Shown piece by piece: positions 37,394 to 48,037 of a stretch of 64,000 nt of DNA; the first letter of the stretch is position 1, and each line of letters opens with the position of its first letter. The DNA comes from Pycnopodia helianthoides. Lineage: Eukaryota; Echinodermata; Asteroidea; Forcipulatida; Asteriidae. The DNA lies in NCBI GenBank assembly GCA_032158295.1, contig CM063250.1:2053501-2117500 (forward strand), read 5' to 3'. The notes under the pieces were generated by a model. That model saw nothing but the letters and a program-made list of their open reading frames with translations. It searched no databases and was not told where the DNA came from. Both the position numbers and the translations under genes were made by a program.

Positions 37394-37698
37394 GGAAGAA
37401 ACTGTAAACAAATAAATAGTAAACTTGCGGGTACAACAGTGTATAAACCTCTTTTGTGTGAGTGTTGGCTCTGAGAAGAGCCGGTTTGGTTTTGACGTTT
37501 CGAACGGTATACTCTGCTCGTCCGACATTTCAAACAGTATACTCTGCTCGTCCGACGTTTCAAACAGTATACTCTGCTCGTCTGTTCGAAACGTCGAGAC
37601 CAAACCGGCTCTTCTCAGAGCCAACACTCACACAAAAGAGATTTACACATGGTTGTACCCGCAAGTTTACTATTTATTTATTTATAGTTTCTTCCTAT
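37394..37698. repeat. Palindromic element with histone-type 3' stem-loops (element 2)
   Basis: Long arms: GGAAGAAACTGTAAACAAAT and AACTTGCGGGTACAAC against GTTGTACCCGCAAGTTTACT and TAGTTTCTTCC. GGCTCTTCTCAGAGCC lies on the plus strand at 37607-37622 and its inverse at 37467-37482, each followed by AAAGAGATTTACAC-like sequence. The centre has three 29-bp repeats (ACAGTATACTCTGCTCGTC) ending TTCGAAACGTCGAGACC. Confidence 0.8.
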
Positions 37699-38020
37699 CA
37701 CTTGCATACATGTACATCATACCCATTTACTCCACAACTGTAATAGACGTGCTTGGGAAACCTTTTGCAAAACTTCTTGAACTGACTGAAGTGTAATACG
37801 TTGGATTTTAGAAAATGGAAGAAAACCTTTACTCAACCGTACTCTATATTTTGGAGTTTAAATGACACGTAAGTGATTGGGACCGGTTTTAAAATCATGG
37901 TGCATTCATTCAGAATTTAAACAAAAAAATATTCTACCTTTCACCAAATGGTTGTCTGCCATTGTAACAAAAATTTTCGAAATTTCCCTAATTTAACACC
38001 AGACAGCCAATTCTCAGAAT

Positions 38021-38177
38021 CAGGCCTGGAATTACACGGCCATGGCCTCCGTTGCCCTGCTCTTGGCCTTGGTGCCCCTTCAAAAGTTGCCCATCTAGAC
38101 TTTAAGATTTTCCAATGTAAGTGCCCTCTGCAAAATGAGAATGGCCTTGCCCTCTCTAAGATGAAATTCCAGGCCTG
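38021..38177. mobile_element. Short element with CAGGCCTGGAATT ends and a 6-bp duplication
   Basis: Inverted ends CAGGCCTGGAATT (38021-38033) and AATTCCAGGCCTG (38165-38177), flanked on both sides by CAGAAT. Body GCCATGGCCTCCGTTGCCCT and CTTTAAGATTTTCCAATG is repeated at 55943-56098 and, inverted and diverged, at 35215-35350. Confidence 0.8.
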
Positions 38178-38535
38178 CAGAATTATAAAAAATCTCCATA
38201 TACTTTATATGGAAAATGAGGCATCTAAGCACTATGACACAATGCTATCAAGTGCCTTAAGAAACGCTTAGGCATTTTTTAAGAGCCTTAATTTCATAAT
38301 TGATAAACATGGAACTTTATCTGCATTTCTGCAGCAAATATCCTTGTAACCCCCTCCTCAACCCTGTATTTTCAAAATAATGTTAACCCTTAACTTTTAG
38401 ACTAACCACAACAATCTTTTATTCTCCTATCTACAAAGTTGGATTTTAAAAAACATAATGATGGTCATGAAAAAAGATGCTAACCTTTTTTCATTTTTTG
38501 TTTACAATTCCCGGTCAAGCACTGACCAGAATCCA

Positions 38536-38901
38536 CAGGGCTCAAATTTTACACTGGACTGCTGGCCCGAGGCCAGTGGATAGCATCGGGCCAGTAAACT
38601 CAGGACTGGACAAGTCTCTTGGGTTTAATCAATTAAATAATAACACCTCACTGTGTTATATCGTAAACTGAAAACAAACGATGTTCAAATGTTGACTTAG
38701 AGTCTGGTAAATATCTTTTAAATTCTGTGGAGTATTGAAGTATATTCACCCACAAGACAAAATGAAATCAATCTTCTCTTAGTACATGTCCAAATACAAA
38801 ACAGTTAACATGTCAAACATTGTAGACAGTTCTTTCTCATTTAGAATCTGGTCTTATAAAATAAATTCTGGTCCGGTAAACATTTTGAGCTGCAAGCCCT
38901 G
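38536..38901 (+). mobile_element. Family J repeat
   Basis: Starts CAGGGCTCAAATTTTACACT, contains CATCGGGCCAGTAAACTCAG and GGACTGGACAAGTC, ends TTTTGAGCTGCAAGCCCTG. Relatives: 39330-39530 and, partly inverted, 21768-22135; end pieces at 32815-32890 and 63780-63850. CAGGGCT ends hint at a hAT-like element. Confidence 0.55.
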
Positions 38902-39329
38902 CGGTCATGTGGAATTTCGCCAAAAAATTCAAGCCTTGATCCACCGTCTTTACACTTTCCAATTACATCTGTTATCACAATTTCATAACCAACAACAGTG
39001 AACGATTTCCCTTGCACAGCATAGCAAAATGCTACACAAAAAAAAAACACCATTGGCTACTAAGTATTAGCATTCAGTGTGCACAAAACATTCAGTCCAA
39101 ATATTTTGCTATGCAAAAACTGACGGACGAAAATCATTCCCTGAACAATAACAACAGTATGGCATCTTTCGTTGTCTCAGCACTTCAAAAACAGCCAAGG
39201 GGGAAGAAGGAAAAAAAAAACAGAATAAGCAAAAACCTGTTATAACTATGCACATAAATAAATGTAACTCAGTTTGGAAAACAGATCCTGTGTGAAGAAA
39301 CACAAATTGCACACTGATCGCATAGTCTA

Positions 39330-39530
39330 AGGGCTCCAATTTTACACGGACCCGAGGCCAGCGATTTTAGACCAGGGCCAGTGAACTCACAACTGGACAA
39401 GTCCACTTGGTCTTGTGTTTTAAATCAAATGATTTACAATACTTCACTGTGTAATATCTTCGGTTTTGGTCTTGTAAAATTAAAAAAACAGATTTCTGGT
39501 CCGTTACAAATTTTGAGCTAAAGCCTTAAA
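39330..39530 (+). mobile_element. Family J repeat, internally deleted
   Basis: AAGGGCTCCAATTTTACACG, GGGCCAGTGAACTCACAACT, GGACAAGTCC, ending AAATTTTGAGCTAAAGCC. Confidence 0.5.
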
Positions 39531-40909
39531 TGGATTTTCCCCTGTGTCCTAGGTCTGAAAGTGAAACAAAAAACGGTTGAATTTACCTACAGCACATCAG
39601 TGTGTTGTATGTGTACATTTTGCACATAAATTTTGAATATCAATTTACGTAGGTACTTCCACAGTCATCAATAATTGTTCTGACTGAATGAACAAGCAGG
39701 TTCCTAAACTATACATATTTCAACCGACTCAATAAGTCAACGAAGCAAAAAACCTTATGTAACACTTTAACGAGGAAAGCTGCACATGCCTCATTACAGC
39801 ACACATGTGGACTTTGTAATGTCACAACGAACAAAACCTGTCAATCTATGTAAATTCACAAATATTAAACACATGCACTTTGTCGTTATTTCCCATGAAC
39901 AAAGACAAAATCGCAGAACTTTTTTTTTCTAAATTCAACGCTTACTGTCCCTTAACGAGAGGCCTTCAAAGTAGGACTCCCCAAAGCACTGGGGAACACA
40001 CGTCCCGTTTGTGAACAAATATAATCATAGTTAACCTGCTTGAGCTTTCATATCAGCTGCTCTTCCAAACCTCAAGGGCAGACTTTGAGAGGGTCAAGGG
40101 TCATGGTTGGGTTTTATGTGATTGACCATGGCAAAGGTCTTTAACTCTGTAGCAATCAAAACCAAAGTGTATTTTGGTGTAGAATAATAATTCAATAACA
40201 ACAATGGACATTTGTTGTCTGCCAGAAAGATACTCCTGGAGCATGCACATTTTTTATGCTTGGAACATTTTATGCTAAATACATACTGAAGCTCGCACTT
40301 GTGTGTTGATACATTTGTTTAGTTCCGTTTTTCTTTTCTGGTTAGTGATGTGGAACCTTATAATTTATTTATGTCATTTTTAATGGTCGATTTGCATACC
40401 TGTCTTCTACTAATAATGTTATGTTTTTTCTATTTCTAAATGTTTGTCTTTTTATATTTTGAAACAAATTGAGTTTTAAATACTTTACAATTTGTATTTA
40501 TTTAACAAAACATTTTTAATGCTATCTTTTTTGATGATATTACTTATGATGGTAAATTGCTGTTGGTTATCAATAAATGAATAATTAAACAAACAACAAA
40601 AAATAAATAAACACACAATTAGAGTACATTCAAATCACACGTATAAGTCATTGTGAATTTTTGGCAAGATAAGAATTCAAGGTGATTATTAGATCCGGTT
40701 ACAAATTACCCCTAAAATTCTTAAACCATACATGCTTGTTTCATCATTATCAGCATATTTTGCAAATTTCCCTATAGATACAGAAACATTTTCACTGGAA
40801 AAATCAGTACTATGTTGACTGTGGTTTTTAAGTCGGTTCTAAAGGCAATTTACAATCCTCGGTCTGGAATAATTGTACAGTCCAATAGAATTCTTGGAAC
40901 AGTCTTCAT

Positions 40910-41086
40910 GGCCCAATCTCATAAACCCTGTAAGCACAAAACCGTGCTAAGCACAACAAAATCTTGCTTAGCAGAAACAGGTAACCAGCCAAAATTATGT
41001 GAGGTTTACATTACGACTGGTGCCCCGCACCTTTTTGCTTAGCAAAAGCAGTGTTTTTCGTTTAACAGCTTTATAAAACTGGGCCC
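40910..41086 (+). mobile_element. Family D MITE
   Basis: GGCCCAATCTCATAAACCCT to GCTTTATAAAACTGGGCCC, with CAGGTAACCAGCCAAAAT in the centre. Confidence 0.8.
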
Positions 41087-42217
41087 ATCACTGGCGGAAA
41101 AAATATGCGCATAAATCAAGTTTGACTCAAGCCGGACATCACAGAATACCAACACGTATTTTGAATTAAAAAATTAATTGCACATGTGATCAAGAAAGGG
41201 AAATCATCAGTTAGAATCTTGTTTTAAAGTCTTAATTAGCTTTGTTGTTGCCTAAAGGCTACATGCTGAGCACAGCTTAGCACAAAGCAATTCGTGTACG
41301 TGTATACCTCAGATCCCATCGAGTATAATCCTCCATTTGGCAAAAAAAGGCCGCAATATTTTTTTTTTTCAAGTTCCATTACGAAACCACGCAGCATTAT
41401 GCAAACATTTAAGCGGAGTTAAACAAACTATGAAATATCAATCAAATACATGTAGCTCAAAAATATTCCTAGCTTGGACTAGTATAGTGACAGAAAATAT
41501 CTCTTTCCATTCTTGATTAACAAAAATTGTATCCTATTTACATAGATATGATTATTTATTTTTTGTCATATTGTGCAGTTTTGGTCATAGCAGCATTCCG
41601 ATTTTGGCATATTTTTGCATATTATTTGAACATACAGCCAACTTGATATTCCAATCAATCTCAATCAATAATTTTTCTTATGTGTAATAAAAGATTCATC
41701 TTTTCACGAATGCCAAGCTTGTGAGAAAAAAAAATATCACAAACAGCCCATCGCAAAGTTTTACACTTCACGTTAAATTAATCAGATTCCACAACTTTCC
41801 AAGTTGGAGAGTAATTAGCGATAAATTAATCGAATCCAAAATCATTAAACCACACTGGTTGAAAATTAACCATACCCAATCAAATTATAGATGACCTAAT
41901 TGTCCAGTGTTTCAAGCACAAGTACATGTATTCAAAAATAATTCAGTTGTAATCTGATTTTGAAGAAATACAAAAAAATGCAGAAAACCCAATCAAATTA
42001 ATTTTAACTAGGAGACGATTCTTAATAATAATATAGTCCAAACACAGTCACATGTTTGGTGAATAACATACAGCACAAAGAAAACACGAGAAGTTCACGA
42101 AAATTCTGGCAAAACATTGTTAGCTCAGGTGTTAATCATAATGGGGAAAATAATTTTTCATTGTTCATAGACTAAAAACTACCCACAAAAAAAACAGTGA
42201 AATTTGTAGTTGTTTAC
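41087..42217 (-). other. Intron of the UBE2E-like gene (proximal part)
   Basis: AT-rich, low-complexity sequence downstream of the second coding exon. No further UBC exon was seen here, nor in 39531-40909. Confidence 0.5.
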
Positions 42218-42268
42218 CTGCAATTTGGAGGAGGATCCAACATAATTTCGGTCAGCTCTTTCTGAATC
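42218..42268 (-). CDS. UBE2E-type E2 enzyme, second coding exon
   Basis: A 51-bp minus-strand exon: acceptor CCTTTTGTTCAG|GATTC and donor TGCAG|GTAAAC. Spliced to the previous exon (phase 2) it reads R-IQKELTEIMLDPPPNC, then two bases that begin the next codon (Ser expected). This is the alpha-1 helix and following loop of the UBC domain and is almost invariant in UBE2E proteins. The exons carrying the HPN motif and active-site Cys were not found to the left in this window; introns of this gene are very long in vertebrates, so they may lie beyond position 1. Confidence 0.85.
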
Positions 42269-42831
42269 CTGAACAAAAGGAACAACAAAATATATACTGT
42301 TTGACAAAAATAAATCATTCACTGTCCGCTCTAGGGGAAAATAACTCCATAATATTTTAACAATTCGACCCTATCTCAAAAAAATATACACAACATATTG
42401 AATCACACAATAAACGCGAGCTCGCTGCATTAAAAACATGGCCGATCGCTTAACCATTGGCCCTATGAGCCTTAACTTCCAAGAATAATTTCTCGATTTT
42501 TTCACACAACATGGAAAAAAATTGCACACCAGTCGAAAGAGCTCGGTAAAATCTACCGACTGGGTGGTGTCTGGGCGGTCAGTTCCCGACCGATTTCGAG
42601 AGGGAATGGTTTTTAGCTTATATGCAAATGAGCTAGGACACAGTAACAGGAGCTGCAACCCGGACTTTACATTTCTAGGCATGTCAATGTCTCACTATTC
42701 AATGATTAGACATCGATCGCACGAACATCGGCCTCAAACCGCCTCACAAAAACACACACACACACACTTTCATCCCCCACTTGGGTACAGAAATGTTGGG
42801 TTTATCGTCTCTTTCTGGCTTGGGTTTATAC

Positions 42832-43079
42832 CTTTTGGCACTCGTCTTGTACATTTTATTGGTCCACTTTCCCGATGTTGTGGCCTTTTGATCACAATCT
42901 GGGGAATTCACCACACTGGCGGGTTGGTCCCGATCTGCAGCAGTCGAGACGACAGCAACCGCGGCCCCGGCTGCAGCAACGTTTGCACGGCGACCACTGG
43001 CAGACACAACATGCTGTTGTTGAGCGTCATGGTCCAGCCCGTTCATTTTGACATCCGAAACCCGAAGAAAAATTCAGAC
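42832..43079 (-). CDS. UBE2E-type E2 ubiquitin-conjugating enzyme, first coding exon (CDS 42832-43046)
   Basis: Minus-strand exon with acceptor TTGTTTACAG|GTCTG at 43080 and donor AAAAG|GTATA at 42831. Translation starts at the ATG ending at 43046 and gives 71 codons plus two bases. The tail is low-complexity and Ala/Val-rich (ANVAAAGAAVAVVS), ending KMYKTSAKR. The SAKR junction followed by IQKEL in the next exon is the hallmark start of the UBC fold in the UBE2E1/E2/E3 family, which transfer ubiquitin from E1 to RING E3 partners. The N-terminal tail differs from the Ser-rich vertebrate tails, as expected of this fast-evolving part. The reading frame continues past the donor but into non-family sequence. 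Confidence 0.8.
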
Positions 43080-43359
43080 CTGTAAACAACAAAGATGAAC
43101 TGGGTTATTAATCTCCGCAATCCGGTCAGGATTACAACGCAGGGAAAGGCTTTTCTTCGACCAAAGTGGATTTAAAAAACCAACGCGCTCCGGGACAATT
43201 CCTGGCCGTCCAGCTGCCAAAGATCCCCAGCAGAACAAGTTGTTTGACTCGGCTAATTTACTCGAATCCAAAAGCTAGATCCTCCCCAGATTCTCAGCCA
43301 TGAATGTCTGATATTTTCTCCACACCGGAATTAAATCTCCTTGTTAACACAGAACTTAC

Positions 43360-43560
43360 ACTACAAAGACAGAAGCTGCGCGCGAGTTGCCACAATTTTA
43401 CAGAAAAAGACCTTTAAATGGGCTGTCCTTTCGTAAAGGCCTACTGTGTGAGCGATGAATGAATGCTATGGAGGCCAGCATTCATAAAGACGAGAATCCA
43501 AGCATGAACTTCCAAAACAAAGATCGGCCGGCTCGTCACATCAGAACGGCCGATCGGCTT
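43360..43560 (-). promoter_or_regulatory. Likely 5' leader and CpG-rich promoter of the UBE2E-like gene
   Basis: Upstream (minus strand) of the first coding exon there is a strong donor TAGT|GTAAGT at 43359, which would splice to the acceptor at 43080. The DNA from about 43380 to 43560 contains many CpG dinucleotides (for example GCTGCGCGCGAG), unlike the surrounding AT-rich sequence. This fits a CpG-type animal promoter. The exact start site cannot be read from the sequence. Confidence 0.35.
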
Positions 43561-44747
43561 TCTGATTTCCCCATAATAACGGATGGAACCCGAACAAGCA
43601 ATGTACCTTTAAAAAATAGTCGATTTTCACTGTCACAAACGGTAAAATATTCGCCAAAAATGTGAGACGATCCGACTGCACGCACGGTGGAGAACTTGCA
43701 TCCGGCGAGTACACGGGTTTGGCTGGTGTAGTTAGTGCACGTCCCCCCTCTGTGTGCTGTTTATACACACTACTAACAATAATAGCTTCACGCATCACTT
43801 GATTTTAGCATTCAATTCGTGTGGGTGAGCGGGCTTGTATTATAAGGGCAATATCGCTATTTGATAAACAAGATAAATAAACATTTATCATGCGTTATTA
43901 CTGATAGTTTTTCCCTAATGTTTCGTTAAAAAAAATGTCCGTTTGATAGGTTCAACGTTTAAGCAAAACAGAGAGCTGCGGTTTCAGCTGTCTGTAACAA
44001 AATATAATATTCATAAAATAAATAGGCCAAACTCATACAAATACCATATTGTATTACCTCCTAAAATACAAGAATGTGTTTATGTCTTAGGTTGCGGTTT
44101 TTTCGTAAACTGTTAAGGTTGAACATATGCATTGTTTGTTACCTTTTTGTGACAATATTGTAAACTATTTTGTGTCTGAAAATTGAATCTCCGAAGGTCG
44201 GAACAATATATAAATCAACATTTTATTGGTTTGCGATTAATTTCATCATCAGCGTGGGCGATCCCGTTTTCAAAACTCCAGAGACGAACACCTACTACAG
44301 GTTTTGTTTGTGGGACTCTGTGCACGTTTATATTGATTTCCACAGAGGCAAAACAAAAAGCAAGTGTGATGTTCCTGGGTGCCATTTTCTCGACTTTGAC
44401 ATGAGTTGCATTTTTCTGAAGGATTTGTGTTGGTAGAGCTTTGTGATCAGTGCTCGCTTTCATACTGAAACAACATTTTTAATGTTGGTGTGTTTGTATG
44501 TTGTTTGTCTGTCCGTAGGTGCGGGAACAAGCTTTGCTTCACCCTGGCCTAAATGTTGTCCTGTTTGTGATTATTTATTCAACTTCCGTGTAAATTGTTA
44601 TTGTCTTTACTACTTCTCTGGTTTGCCATTATATATTCATATCATGTACCTTAACTTTAACGATGTACACAAATGTAACTTTATGGCAGCATTGAAATAA
44701 ATGTGAATAATAAATGATCAATAATTATCTACAATTTTTTTTGTCTT
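43561..44747. other. Sequence upstream of the UBE2E-like gene
   Basis: Frames at 44170-44436 and 44215-44463 overlap on both strands and match no family; AATAAA-type signals cluster at 44692-44712. Might hold a 3' exon of an unseen plus-strand transcript. Confidence 0.35.
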
Positions 44748-45040
44748 TCTTTGTAGTTTCTATCTGAAAGCCTCCTTTATAAAGATGGTAATGATAGTAA
44801 GCATCCTGCGAAATTATTTCGTATGAAATGCCCCCGTTGATTAGAAATAAAAAAAAAAGTCGAACAATTTGAACCTGTCTCTAAGGTCGCCTAAGGCGAC
44901 CTTCGGAGATTCAAATTTCCGTGGTGTCTTTTTGTGAGTGCTGCGGCCAGAGATGCGGTTGGTACCCGCCGTTACCTCGCTATATAAACGTGGATGAATT
45001 TTGACGTTCTTGATGAAAATACCGTTCAAAAATGCTAGGC
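44748..45040 (+). mobile_element. Family I MITE, truncated at both ends
   Basis: Shares AAGCCTCCTTTATAAAGATG, AAATGCCCCCGTTGATTAGA, the AGGTCGCCTAAGGCGACCT palindrome and GATGCGGTTGGTACCCGC with the copy at 31295. Confidence 0.7.
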
Positions 45041-45182
45041 CTAGTCGCCTGTAAGTAATGCCATCGTCTAAAGATCATGTCAACCTCTATATTTGGTTTG
45101 TTGTTGTGGTTTTCCAAACTAGTGCATGGTTGTGTTTAGTTTCTACCACAATAAAAGTTTTGTTGAGCAACGTTAAAACTGG

Positions 45183-45243
45183 TTAAAGGAACATTACAGA
45201 ATTGGTAAGAAAAACACTTGTAAAATATACTTACAGATTTACA
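45183..45243 (-). mobile_element. Family A MITE, 61-bp end fragment
   Basis: Starts TTAAAGGAACATTACAGAAT and runs for about 60 bp in the inverted orientation, then stops abruptly at CAGATTTACA, where the unrelated 190-bp repeat X begins. Confidence 0.85.
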
Positions 45244-45434
45244 TGGTGTGCTTTGCGGTTAATAGCGAGAGATTGTTCAGAATTATTCCCGATTAATATT
45301 TCAACTCTTTTGAGAAGAAAGTGGACACCCTTTGAAACAGAATCATTTATAAGTAAAGGATAAAGCTTCACATGGTGTAGAAAATGAAGGGGAAAAACCT
45401 AAACTTTATACGAGAGATAACCATCTTGTCTTAA
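45244..45434 (+). repeat. Repeat X, copy 1
   Basis: TGGTGTGCTTTGCGGTTAAT through ACCATCTTGTCTTAA, about 97 percent identical by eye to 46538-46725. It lies between an A fragment and a full A element. Confidence 0.85.
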
Positions 45435-45826
45435 AAGAACATTACAGAATTGGTAAGAATAAAACTTGTAAAATGTACTTTTTGATCACAGATTTACATA
45501 AAACTCACACGGTCTAATGATGATGATAGTAGAAAACATCCCTTGAAATATTTCTGTCTGAAATGCCATATTTGATGAGAAATGAATAAACTAATTTTCC
45601 GATTGGAGTTTATCGCTCAGTGAGCGTTTTATTAATTTGTTGAATCTATAATGATTTCATGCAAAATGTGTAATCGGTTTTTCACTATTTTCTCGTGACC
45701 CAGATGGCCGATCGATCTCAAACTTCTACAGGTTTGTCAGTTTATGTATATGGTGGATTACATAAAGTGCTTACACTGCCAGCAACTGTTTTGTTAGCAA
45801 AAACCAATTCTGTAATGTTCCTTTAA
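45431..45826 (-). mobile_element. Family A MITE, full length, inverted
   Basis: TTAA at 45431-45434 and 45823-45826, inverted ends present (left one has AAAAGAAC for AAAGGAAC). It sits exactly at the TTAA that ends the first copy of repeat X. Confidence 0.9.
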
Positions 45827-46537
45827 GCTAATTAACATTTTTTAAAGACGCCCATCACCTCATCGGCAGTACATGTGTCGCTGTGCTCCAGTCCCTTATT
45901 AAAATGACATTTTGGCAAGCATGAGTAAAAATTAACAGGATATTAACTCAGAAAAATTCTTTTTATGAAACGTAAGATTCGAAGGTTTCTGTGGCCATTG
46001 ACACAAATTTGTACAACAAAACTCTTTGAGTGACTTTTAGTTTAGATTATTTCTTTTACCATTAGTTTTCATCTGACGATTTTAAGAATGCCTGATGATA
46101 CAAAACAAAATGATATTTGCGTCTTTTGGTAAAGAAAATAAATTCGCCCGTAAAACGGTTTAAGAGTGTTGTTCACTTGAAGCTTTTATTTTTATTTTTT
46201 ACCTTGTTGTTAAAACCCTATAACACTAAAAACCTCCTCCGATAAAAATAGAAACAAAATAATATTGGAAACACTCAAACTTATGATGGGTTTACAGCAA
46301 AATATTGAATAATGTTTATTATTATAATCATTATTATTTTATTTAGTATTATTGTATATTATTTGTTTGCATAAAGCAACTAAACCAGCTTTACCATCGG
46401 GTCAAAGGAAGAACAACAATTGGTTATAAAATAGGAGGGCAAGTCTAAAAAAAGAAAGAAATGAAAACATGCAAACAAATAATAATACGTTGCACGTAGT
46501 TTTTGAAACTTGAAACACAATTATTTACAACGTTGGC

Positions 46538-46725
46538 TGGTGTGCTTTTCGGTTAATAGCGAGAGATTGTTCAGCATTATTCCCGATTAATATTTCAACT
46601 CTTTTGAGAAGAAAGTGGACACCCTTTGAAACAGAATCATTTATAAGTAAGGATAAAGCTTCACATGGTGTAGAAAATGAAGGGGAAAAACCTACGTTAT
46701 ACGAGAGATAACCATCTTGTCTTAA
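46538..46725 (+). repeat. Repeat X, copy 2
   Basis: Same sequence 1.29 kb downstream with no A element at either edge; after the final TTAA the flank is CTTTATGGGTGCTC. Confidence 0.85.
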
Positions 46726-47159
46726 CTTTATGGGTGCTCATTCTTAAAGAAGCAATGCCATCATGATATTGATTCGCACAATGCTGCGCTTTCGTAGCTT
46801 GCCCTCTTCAAACATGCTTCAAATAACTTGAATGCAAAGATAATGTAAACAAACATCTCTGAATGTGTTGTCATTGTTGGTACTGACGTGCGAGCCCGCG
46901 GTGTAGTAGAGAGAAAAAAATCATTACAGGCGCTCTAAGTGTCATTGTCGGCATGCAGCGTCCTTGCTATGATCTCGCAATGAAATCCGATAGAAGAGCG
47001 AATGGGGTGCCTTCTATCCTTCCGTCACCACCCGACAAAAGACTCTACAATTGACAAAACAAAGAATTAAACTAAACAAATTAATCATGCTTAATGGATA
47101 ATGCATTAACGAGTTTAAAGCTAATGTTTCTTTTATTACCGTGATAAATGTTTAATAGA

Positions 47160-47515
47160 TGTTAATTTTGCTTGGGGATATAAAGAATACCATATTTTGC
47201 GCTTACCGATGTTTGTTATAGCACTGTACACTATAAAGTATACTTTCCCGAAACAAAATCCACACTCAGGTGGGATTCGAACCCACGATCCTTTTCCCAT
47301 GCTAGAGCAGATGTCAAACCACAGACCAACGAGCAATATTATCCGGTGGCAAGAGGCAGTTCGAAGTCACTTTAAGCAGTAAGATATACCGCAATGCTTT
47401 AAGAGACGTTAATTTTGCATTGGGGATAAAGATTGTCTGGTTTTTGCCTTACACTGATGCGTATTAGCACTGTATAATCAGTACTTTCCCGAGCCCTGTG
47501 ATAAAAAATGAAGAG
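47160..47515 (-). mobile_element. Second SINE family, diverged plus a second partial tail
   Basis: GTGGGATTCGAACCCACGAT is the B box on the minus strand; GGCAGTTCGAA and the tail TTTGCTTGGGGATATAAAG match the family. A second partial tail follows at 47405-47515 (TTTCCCGAGCCCTGTGATAA). Confidence 0.65.
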
Positions 47516-47696
47516 AATGCGAGAATGTTCTTTAAATTAACTTTCTTCAGTGCCTTTTACTCAGATACACCCAATCAAAACATGTCCGTACAAATTATAG
47601 CTGAAGTCTTCGGTAATACATCATTATTTGCATGCAATGAACTCAAATTCTCTTTTTGAATCGTTTTCAGGCATTATAATATGGACACCTTTTAGA

Positions 47697-47797
47697 GATT
47701 TGTTTGTCTATTTGTTTGTTTGTTTGTTTGTTTGTTTGTTTGTTTGTTTGTTTGTTTGTTTGTTTGTTTGTTTGTTTATTTGTTTGTTTGTTTGTTT
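47697..47797 (+). repeat. (TTTG)n microsatellite
   Basis: About 25 copies of TTTG with rare TATT or TCTA variants; explains the repeated FVCL frame here. Confidence 0.95.
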
Positions 47798-48037
47798 GGG
47801 GTGCTTTTTTACTTAGATTAGAGGAGTATACCTTGGAGGACAGTAGTCTTTAATTTAACTTTTGGAAGATTTATTGTTGACCCATCGGTTTATTATGCAA
47901 AGTTTATTCATCGAGCTATACGGGAAAATAAATCGATTCCTGATAAATAATTTTAAGAACTGACGACATTTTCGACAAACGAAAATTCTTTAAAAAATCA
48001 CTAGATAGGCCTTTAATAGTAATAGCCTGCCCTGAAC

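Larger units (their letters stand above)
46726..48037. other. Intergenic stretch between the two genes
   Basis: Apart from the SINE remnants and TTTG run listed separately, nothing recognised. 49214-50470 and 52404-53212 are likewise featureless apart from a C run (49241) and G run (50395). Confidence 0.5.

Noticed and set aside
37425..37796. 123-codon and overlapping 93-95-codon frames with repeated SDEQSILFE-like units
   Set aside because: The frames come from the 29-bp tandem repeat and arms of the palindromic element, open on both strands; not a protein gene.
42522..43085. 187-codon plus-strand frame, the longest in the window
   Set aside because: It is the antisense shadow of the UBE2E-like coding exon, whose minus-strand splice sites and conserved junction are convincing.
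47628..47816. Frame with repeated FVCL units
   Set aside because: Translation of a (TTTG)n microsatellite.
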